A DNA stretch of 5,787 bases from Alphaproteobacteria bacterium. Its GTDB lineage: Bacteria > Pseudomonadota > Alphaproteobacteria > Rickettsiales > UBA8987. The stretch lies in assembly GCA_023269645.1 (NCBI GenBank), contig JAHFPR010000135.1, positions 1 through 5,787 of the forward strand. The letters are read 5' to 3'. Positions 1 to 4,669 of this stretch are shown one piece after another. The position numbers and the translations under genes are program-made. The notes under the pieces were generated by a model that saw only the letters and a program-made list of their open reading frames with translations, had not been told where the DNA came from and did not search any database. Every line of letters begins with the position of its first letter. Position 1 is the first letter of the stretch.

Positions 1-812
1 GGCTGGCGATGCAGGACGGGTATAAATCCCGGATCAACGTGCTGGACATCGGCTATTTCAACCTGCTGGATCGGGATGTGCGGATAGCCCAGAGCCGCAA
101 GCTGCGTCCGTTCCCCACGCTGGAGCAAGTACGCGCCGCCATGCAGGCCATGCCTGCTGATACCGATCTTCAGCGGCGGGATCGTGCCGTGCTTGCCTTC
201 ACCATCCTCACCGGGGCGCGGGATAGCGCGATTGTATCCATGAAGCTGAAGCATCTGGACGCGCATAACGACCGCATCACGCAATACCCGGATGAGGTGA
301 AAACCAAGCGCAGCAAAACCATCATCACGGGGTTTTTCCCGATAGGGGATGATTTCCGGGAGATCGTGCTGGCATGGGCGGAGTATCTGGTAAAGGAAAA
401 GCTGTTTTCACCGGATAATCCGCTGTTCCCGAAAACCGGGAAGCGGCTGGATGACTGCAACAGCTTCCAGCCGGACGGCCTGAGCCGGGAACACTGGCAG
501 AATGCTACCCCCGTGCGGCGTATTTTCCAGGAAGCATTTACGCGGGCGGGCTTGCCGTATTTCCAGCCGCATTCCTTCCGCCATACGCTGGTGCAACTCG
601 CCAGCGATTTCTGCACCACGCCGGAACAATTCAAGGCATGGAGCCAGAACCTCGGCCATGAAAACGTGCTTACCACCTTCACCAGCTATGGCACGATAGA
701 CCCCCACCGCCAGTGCGACCTCATACGCGGGCTGGGGAAGAAGGAAGTGCAGGACACCCTGAAGGCCGATATGCAGGAAATAAAAAACCTCTTGTTGAAA
801 CAACAGCACTAA
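1..812 (+). CDS. Tyrosine recombinase / site-specific integrase, C-terminal part (5' end outside window)
   Basis: DNA strand-exchange enzyme of the phage-integrase family. The frame is open to the left edge, so the ATG at 9 is probably internal and the N-terminal arm-binding part is missing. Numbering from that Met, the catalytic set is complete: Arg71 in TGAR, a likely catalytic lysine among K98-K103, H188-x-x-R191 in HSFRHT, His217 in LGHEN and the nucleophile Tyr227 in TSYG. A charged helical tail (about 240-267) follows, as is usual for this family. The gene ends 46 bases before hsdM on the same strand, which suggests it belongs to the element carrying the defence genes. Which attachment site it uses cannot be seen here. 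The family assignment is firm; the role as the element's own integrase is inferred. Confidence 0.93.
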   Translation, partial: LAMQDGYKSRINVLDIGYFNLLDRDVRIAQSRKLRPFPTLEQVRAAMQAMPADTDLQRRDRAVLAFTILTGARDSAIVSMKLKHLDAHNDRITQYPDEVKTKRSKTIITGFFPIGDDFREIVLAWAEYLVKEKLFSPDNPLFPKTGKRLDDCNSFQPDGLSREHWQNATPVRRIFQEAFTRAGLPYFQPHSFRHTLVQLASDFCTTPEQFKAWSQNLGHENVLTTFTSYGTIDPHRQCDLIRGLGKKEVQDTLKADMQEIKNLLLKQQH

Positions 813-823
813 CCCGTTATGAA
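795..823 (+). promoter_or_regulatory. Possible sigma70 promoter for hsdM, overlapping the integrase 3' end
   Basis: TTGAAA (795-800, 5 of 6 to consensus) and TATGAA (818-823, 4 of 6) are separated by 17 bases. This would start transcription near 830 and give a leader of about 30 bases before the hsdM ATG at 859. The -35 lies inside the palindrome TGTTG-AAA-CAACA (793-805), a possible operator. The -10 match is weak, so read-through from the integrase gene is a fair alternative source of hsdM mRNA. Confidence 0.35.
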
Positions 824-858
824 CTGCTATTGGGAGATTTGCTTAGGGAGAGAGTGCA

Positions 859-2112
859 ATGGCCGAGAATTTCAAGGAACTCGCGGGTTTCATCTGGAGC
901 GTTGCCGACCTTCTGCGTGGTGATTACAAGCAGTCGGAATACGGCAAGGTTATCCTTCCCTTCACTGTGCTGCGAAGGTTGGATTGCATCATCACTGCGG
1001 GCAAAGATGAGTTTCTGGTAAAATACGAAGAGCAGAAAAAGCGTTTCGGCACGAACATCCCGGAGCCTGTCCTGCGCTCCATTGCCAACGGAGATTTCTA
1101 TAACACTTCCCCTTATACCCTAAGCGCCCTCCTGAAAGACGCTGACCACCTGAAATCCAATCTCCAGAAATACATTGAAGGGTATAGCGACAATGTACGG
1201 AACATCATGGGGAATTTCGATATTTACAAGCAGCTTGAGAGGCTGGATTCCGCGAACCTTCTCTATCTTATTACCCAGAAATTCGCGGGCTTTGACCTGC
1301 GCCCGGAACATATCGGCAACATAGAAATGGGCTATGCGTTTGAGGAGCTAATCCGCCGCTTCTCTGAACTCTCCAATGAAACGGCGGGTGAGCACTTCAC
1401 CCCGCGCGAAGTCATAGAATTGATGGTGCATACCCTCTTCAACGGCAAGCATGAGGAAAAACACCTTACCGATGAAGGAAAAATCTTCAAAATCTACGAT
1501 CCGGCCTGTGGTACGGGCGGTATGTTATCGGTTTCCGATAACTTCCTGAAAAAACTGAATACCCGCATAAAAACCGCACTCTTCGGGCAGGAAATCAATG
1601 CGGAATCCTACGCTACCTGCACGTCTGATATGGTGATTAAGGGGCAGGAGGTGGAGCACATCATCTATGGTGATACGCTGCGGAACGATGGTTTAAGGAA
1701 TGAGCGTTTTGATTATATGCTCTGTAACCCGCCCTTTGGCGTGGAGTGGAAAAAGCAGGAAAGGGATGTAACGGATGAGCATAGGTTGCAAGGATATAAC
1801 GGGCGTTTCGGTGCTGGGCTTCCCCGCATCAATGACGGCTCCCTGCTGTTCCTCCAGCATATGCTTTCCAAGATCAAGCCCGTAGAGGATGGTGGCAGCC
1901 GCGTTGCTATCGTGTTCAATGGCTCTCCCCTATTCACCGGCGGCGCAGGCGGTGGAGAATCCAACATCCGCCGCTGGATCATTGAAAATGATTGGCTGGA
2001 AGCCGTATCGCGTTGCCTACGGAGCTTTTCTATAACACGGGCATTGCCACTTATATCTGGGTGCTTACCAACCGCAAGGACGAAGATCGCAAAGGTAAAA
2101 TCCAGCTTGTGA
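859..2112 (+). CDS. hsdM: Type I RM methyltransferase subunit HsdM, N-terminal and catalytic part (frameshifted)
   Basis: Modification subunit of a type I RM system. It transfers a methyl group from S-adenosylmethionine to adenine N6 when bound to HsdS. The start at ATG 859 has a strong SD (AGGGAGAGAG, 845-854). Residues 1 to about 130 are the HsdM_N helical domain (FIWSVADLLRG, YGKVILPFTVLRRLD). The methylase fold follows: GEHFTPREV (about 178-185), SAM-binding DPACGTGG (214-221), FGQEINAES (242-250), and catalytic NPPF (290-293) after FDYMLC. Homology continues to about residue 382 (IIENDWLEA) and then breaks: the last 34 codons are out of frame. One extra base at about 2005-2007 would join this part to the frame ending at 2873, giving a normal 671-residue HsdM. 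As written, the product would have both catalytic motifs but lack the C-terminal HsdS-contacting region. Confidence 0.93.
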   Translation: MAENFKELAGFIWSVADLLRGDYKQSEYGKVILPFTVLRRLDCIITAGKDEFLVKYEEQKKRFGTNIPEPVLRSIANGDFYNTSPYTLSALLKDADHLKSNLQKYIEGYSDNVRNIMGNFDIYKQLERLDSANLLYLITQKFAGFDLRPEHIGNIEMGYAFEELIRRFSELSNETAGEHFTPREVIELMVHTLFNGKHEEKHLTDEGKIFKIYDPACGTGGMLSVSDNFLKKLNTRIKTALFGQEINAESYATCTSDMVIKGQEVEHIIYGDTLRNDGLRNERFDYMLCNPPFGVEWKKQERDVTDEHRLQGYNGRFGAGLPRINDGSLLFLQHMLSKIKPVEDGGSRVAIVFNGSPLFTGGAGGGESNIRRWIIENDWLEAVSRCLRSFSITRALPLISGCLPTARTKIAKVKSSL

Positions 2113-2873
2113 ATGCTATTGGCTTCTTTGAGAAAATGCGTAAATCGCTGGGAAACAAGCGCAATAGGATTAGCGAAGCGCAGATTGATGAAATTACGGC
2201 TATCTGCGGAAAACTTCAGGAAGGGAAGTTTTCCAAGGTTTTTGATAATGATGATTTCGGATTTGAGCGTATTACGGTAGAGCGTCCCTTGCGGCTGCGG
2301 TTTGATATTACGGAAGAAACACTGGCGGTGTTGCAGGAAGGCAAGGGATTTCAGGCGTTGGCAACCTCCCGGAAAAAAGGAGAGTCTGGCAGCAAGGAGA
2401 TAGAGGCGGGGAAAGCACTGCAAGCGAAGCTGCTGGAGGTGCTGCGGGCGCATCTGGGCAGACAGTGGAGGGATGCAGCAAAATTTACCAAGGAAATAAA
2501 GGCACTATTCAAAAAGGGCGACATGAAGCTGGATGCGAAAATCTTGAAGCTGCTGGTGACGGGCTTGGGACAGCGGGATGAAAAGGCGGAGATCGTGCAG
2601 GACAAGAACGGCAACCCCACGCCCGATGCTACGCTGCGGGATAATGAAAATGTCCCGCTCAAGGAAAACATCCAGGAGTATTTCACGCGGGAGGTGCTGC
2701 CTCATGTGCCGGATGCGTGGATAGATGAAAGCAAGACAGTGCGCGGGTATGAAATCCCCTTCACCAGGCATTTCTACACCTATACGCCGCCGCGTAAACT
2801 GGAGGAGATAGAAGCGGAAATCCGTACCCTGGAAACGGAAATCATCACCCTACTGCGGGAGGTGGCAGCGTGA
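1992..2873 (+). CDS. hsdM: HsdM C-terminal part, separated by frameshift
   Basis: This is the continuation of hsdM in another frame. Homology begins at 2007 with IALPTELFYNTGIATYIW, a sequence that in intact HsdM directly follows IIENDWLEA. The nominal TTG start at 1992 lies inside the upstream reading frame, has no evident SD and is unlikely to be a real start. The part holds the last strand of the methylase fold (TYIWVLTNRK), the FGFERITVERPLRLRF segment common in long-form HsdM proteins, a lysine- and glutamate-rich central helical stretch, and a C-terminal tail (IPFTRHFYTYTPP, then a predicted coiled helix LEEIEAEIRTLETEI) of the kind that packs on HsdS. It has no internal stop over about 290 codons, so the break is recent or a sequencing error. 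It ends at TGA 2871-2873. Confidence 0.9.
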   Translation: MAGSRIALPTELFYNTGIATYIWVLTNRKDEDRKGKIQLVNAIGFFEKMRKSLGNKRNRISEAQIDEITAICGKLQEGKFSKVFDNDDFGFERITVERPLRLRFDITEETLAVLQEGKGFQALATSRKKGESGSKEIEAGKALQAKLLEVLRAHLGRQWRDAAKFTKEIKALFKKGDMKLDAKILKLLVTGLGQRDEKAEIVQDKNGNPTPDATLRDNENVPLKENIQEYFTREVLPHVPDAWIDESKTVRGYEIPFTRHFYTYTPPRKLEEIEAEIRTLETEIITLLREVAA

Positions 2874-2960
2874 TAAAGAATGCTGCTATTTATCAGTTGT
2901 ATAAGGTTCTTATCCGCATGGTAAATGGGCGGAAATCCTTACATACTGTCATTTTTAGCC

Positions 2961-2988
2961 TTGCAACCTACAGATTTTCAGTTATACT
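2961..2988 (+). promoter_or_regulatory. Sigma70 promoter upstream of the structured RNA and abi gene
   Basis: TTGCAA (2961-2966, 4 of 6) and TATACT (2983-2988, 5 of 6) are separated by 16 bases. Transcription is expected to start about 7 bases past the -10, near 2995. That is just upstream of the outer stem of the predicted RNA (3001-3047) and about 75 bases before the abi start. The spacing fits and the site lies in the only sizeable non-coding gap of the window. It would give abi, hsdS and hsdR a transcript independent of hsdM. Confidence 0.65.
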
Positions 2989-2994
2989 AGCGGG

Positions 2995-3057
2995 TAATAA
3001 AACCCGCCAAGGCTATGCGCGCAAGCGTACCCTCAAACCGGCGGGTTGCTTCTTTCT
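2995..3057 (+). ncRNA. Predicted structured small RNA / leader upstream of abi
   Basis: Seen directly: AACCCGCC (3001-3008) pairs perfectly with GGCGGGTT (3040-3047). Inside it, AGG (3010-3012) can pair with CCT (3031-3033), and TGCGC (3016-3020) with GCGTA (3025-3029, one G-U pair) around a GCAA GNRA tetraloop (3021-3024). The strand CAAACC (3034-3039) stays free. The outer stem is followed by a pyrimidine-rich GCTTCTTTCT (3048-3057), which resembles a weak intrinsic terminator. With the promoter at 2961-2988 this would give a roughly 60-base RNA, with some read-through into abi. From memory, not verified here, structured RNAs have been reported next to AbiF-type genes, and this could belong to such a class. 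Whether it acts as a separate RNA (for example an antitoxin) or as a cis leader cannot be decided from the sequence. The boundaries are estimates. Confidence 0.6.
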
Positions 3058-3069
3058 GGGGGCTGCCGC

Positions 3070-3975
3070 ATGACCAAGCGCCCTTTCAAAAAACCACCCA
3101 CCACCTATGCCCAGCAGGTTGCTCTGCTTCAGCAGCGCGGGATGGTTGTGAGTGATGTAGCTTCTGCCTGCTTCTATCTCCAGCACATCAATTATTACCG
3201 TCTGGGTGCGTACTGGCTGCCCTTTGAGGCGGATCATACCACACACCAATTTAAGCCCGGAACTACCTTTGAGGCGGCGCTTGGGCTTTATAGCTTTGAC
3301 CGCGAGCTTCGCCTGCTGGTGCTGGACGCGTTGGAACGCATAGAAGTTTCCGTGCGGGCGCAATGGACGTACCATATGGCGCATAACCACGGCGCACACG
3401 CGCATCTGGATAAAAACCTTGCTGTGAATGCTGGCCGGTTTCATAAAAACCTTGAGAGCATGGAAAAAGAGGTGCAGCGGGCGGATGAGGTGTTTATCCG
3501 CCACCTGCAAAGGAAATACAAAGAGCCACTGCCCGTGATCTGGGCGGTAAGCGAGGTAATGTCCCTGGGCTTACTTTCCAAGTGTTACGATAACCTGAAA
3601 CCCATGCAGACCCGCCGCGCCATTGCCAAAGTGTATCAGGTGGATGAGAAGGTGCTTGCTTCCTGGCTGCATCACTTAACCCTTATCCGTAATATCTGCG
3701 CCCATCACTCGCGCCTGTGGAATCGTGAGTTTATCAACACCCCCATGTTGCCGAAAAATAAACCCGCGTTGCTGGCGGCGCAGTTTTCGCCCGGTTCCCG
3801 CAGGCTGTATAACACGCTGGTAATCTTGCTTCACGGCATGGATGTGGTTGCGCCGGATCATCACTGGCGGAAGAAGCTGAAAACGCTGCTTGCCAGTCAA
3901 AATATTCCCTTGAGGGCTATGGACTTCCCGGCGGATTGGCAGCAGCGCACCATCTGGCAGGAGAGAACGGTATGA
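3070..3975 (+). CDS. Abi_2 (AbiD/AbiF-like) abortive infection protein, HEPN-type
   Basis: A 301-residue cytoplasmic protein of the Abi_2 family, whose members stop phage spread by arresting or killing the infected cell. Family landmarks appear in order: YAQQVALLQQRG (13-24), INYYRLGAYWLPF (40-52), YSFDRELRLLVLDALERIE (74-92), EPLPVIWAVSEVMSLGLLS (152-170) and the signature LIRNICAHHSRLWNR (205-219). In that signature R207-x4-H212 matches the R-x4-6-H motif of HEPN ribonucleases, so RNA cleavage is the likely activity. The start at ATG 3070 is preceded by GGGGG at 3058-3062. A TTG eight codons upstream falls in the RNA stem and is unlikely. No signal peptide or membrane segment is apparent. 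The gene sits between hsdM and hsdS and its stop overlaps the hsdS start (ATGA, 3972-3975), so the two are probably translationally coupled. The RNA target and trigger are unknown. Confidence 0.92.
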   Translation: MTKRPFKKPPTTYAQQVALLQQRGMVVSDVASACFYLQHINYYRLGAYWLPFEADHTTHQFKPGTTFEAALGLYSFDRELRLLVLDALERIEVSVRAQWTYHMAHNHGAHAHLDKNLAVNAGRFHKNLESMEKEVQRADEVFIRHLQRKYKEPLPVIWAVSEVMSLGLLSKCYDNLKPMQTRRAIAKVYQVDEKVLASWLHHLTLIRNICAHHSRLWNREFINTPMLPKNKPALLAAQFSPGSRRLYNTLVILLHGMDVVAPDHHWRKKLKTLLASQNIPLRAMDFPADWQQRTIWQERTV

Positions 3976-4421
3976 CCGCGCAGCATCCCCGTTATCCCAG
4001 TTATAAGAAAACCGGCCTGGACTGGTTGCCCCAAGTGCCTGAGCATTGGGAAGTGAAGCGGTTGAAGTATATCGCTTCGCCTGTGTTGGGTAAAATGCTT
4101 ACCTCCAATGAGGAAAAAGGATATTCCTTAAAGCCTTATTTGCGGGCGCAGAATATCAACTGGCTTGTCACGAATATGGGTGATGTAAAGGAGATGTATT
4201 TCTCTGGGGATGAACTAAAAAAATTGCGCTTGCAGAAGGATGACCTGCTGGTGAGTGAAGGCGGAGAAGTGGGGAGAACGGCAATATGGAAGGAAGAATT
4301 AAAGGAATGCTACATCCAGAATTCCGTACATAAGATTTCTTTCTCACCCGCTTACCATTCCCGATACTACCTGTACCTGTTTTTGCCTACGGTAAAGTCG
4401 GTTATTTTGATGCAATCGTGA
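3972..4421 (+). CDS. hsdS: Type I RM specificity subunit HsdS, N-terminal part with the single TRD (frameshifted)
   Basis: DNA-recognition subunit of the RM complex. The start is ATG 3972, which overlaps the abi stop, with SD GGAGAG at 3960-3965; a TTG at 3936 would reach 36 bases further back into abi without an SD. The entry motif GLDWLPQVPEHWEVKRLKYIA (about 15-35) is the classic beginning of an HsdS target recognition domain (TRD). The TRD body follows, including YLRAQNINW (56-64), LQKDDLLVSEGGEVGRTAIW (about 87-106) and CYIQNSVHKIS (113-123). After TVKS (about 143) the frame goes wrong and stops at 4421, although the matching sequence GYFDAIVN continues in another frame. One added base at about 4398-4403, for example a third G in TCGG, restores a 232-residue protein. 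Confidence 0.9.
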   Translation: MTAQHPRYPSYKKTGLDWLPQVPEHWEVKRLKYIASPVLGKMLTSNEEKGYSLKPYLRAQNINWLVTNMGDVKEMYFSGDELKKLRLQKDDLLVSEGGEVGRTAIWKEELKECYIQNSVHKISFSPAYHSRYYLYLFLPTVKSVILMQS

Positions 4422-4669
4422 ACTGTATAAGCATCGCCCATCTAACGGTAGAGAAATTAAAAGAAGTCATTTGTTTCGCACCATCACTTCCCGAACAGGA
4501 GGCTATCGCGGCGTTTCTGGATGAAAAAATGGCACGGATAGATACGTTATATGCCAGAATACGTTGCTTGCCGCCTCTTCTGGAAGAATACCGCACCAGC
4601 ATCATCACTGCTGCCGTAACCGGGCAGATCAAGGTGACGGAAGCCATGCAGCACAGGAAATGCGCATGA
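4418..4669 (+). CDS. hsdS: HsdS C-terminal part with conserved helical region, separated by frameshift
   Basis: This is the second piece of hsdS. Homology actually begins at about 4400 (GYFDAIVNCISIAHLT), upstream of the nominal GTG at 4418. It carries the end of the TRD (ISIAHLTVEKLKEV) and then the conserved HsdS helix region: LPEQEAIAAFLDEKMARID followed by LLEEYRTSIITAAVTGQIKV. That last stretch normally ends a full-length HsdS. It forms the coiled-coil spacer and HsdM-contact surface. There is no second TRD, so even the repaired protein (232 residues) is about half the usual length of around 400. Its stop overlaps the hsdR start (ATGA, 4666-4669). A stable product starting at 4418 is doubtful. 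Confidence 0.87.
   Translation: MNCISIAHLTVEKLKEVICFAPSLPEQEAIAAFLDEKMARIDTLYARIRCLPPLLEEYRTSIITAAVTGQIKVTEAMQHRKCA

Noticed and set aside
2000..2012. Programmed frameshift in hsdM
   Set aside because: There is no slippery heptamer, upstream SD-like stimulator or downstream stem at the break; a single missing base is the simpler explanation.
2903..2940. Hairpin after hsdM (AAGG with CCTT, TCCGC with GCGGA) as a terminator
   Set aside because: The stem is broken by a large internal loop, has an 11-base loop, and the nearest T run (2952-2956) is 12 bases away, so it is a poor intrinsic terminator.
3046..3069. Upstream TTG start for abi
   Set aside because: It falls within the outer RNA stem, has no SD of its own, and the ATG at 3070 has a GGGGG run at suitable distance and starts where family homology begins.
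2870..3073. Possible 67-residue gene starting GTG after hsdM
   Set aside because: It resembles no family I recognise and reads straight through the promoter and the structured RNA; it is more likely chance or a relic of the old junction.
3013..3510. Minus-strand open frame opposite abi
   Set aside because: It lies opposite a well-recognised gene and across the RNA, with no family features; this is a codon-bias shadow, like the other minus-strand frames in the window.
4390..4410. Phase variation of hsdS by a repeat tract
   Set aside because: The break lies at a G run of only two or three and there is no simple-sequence tract, so switching by slippage is unlikely.
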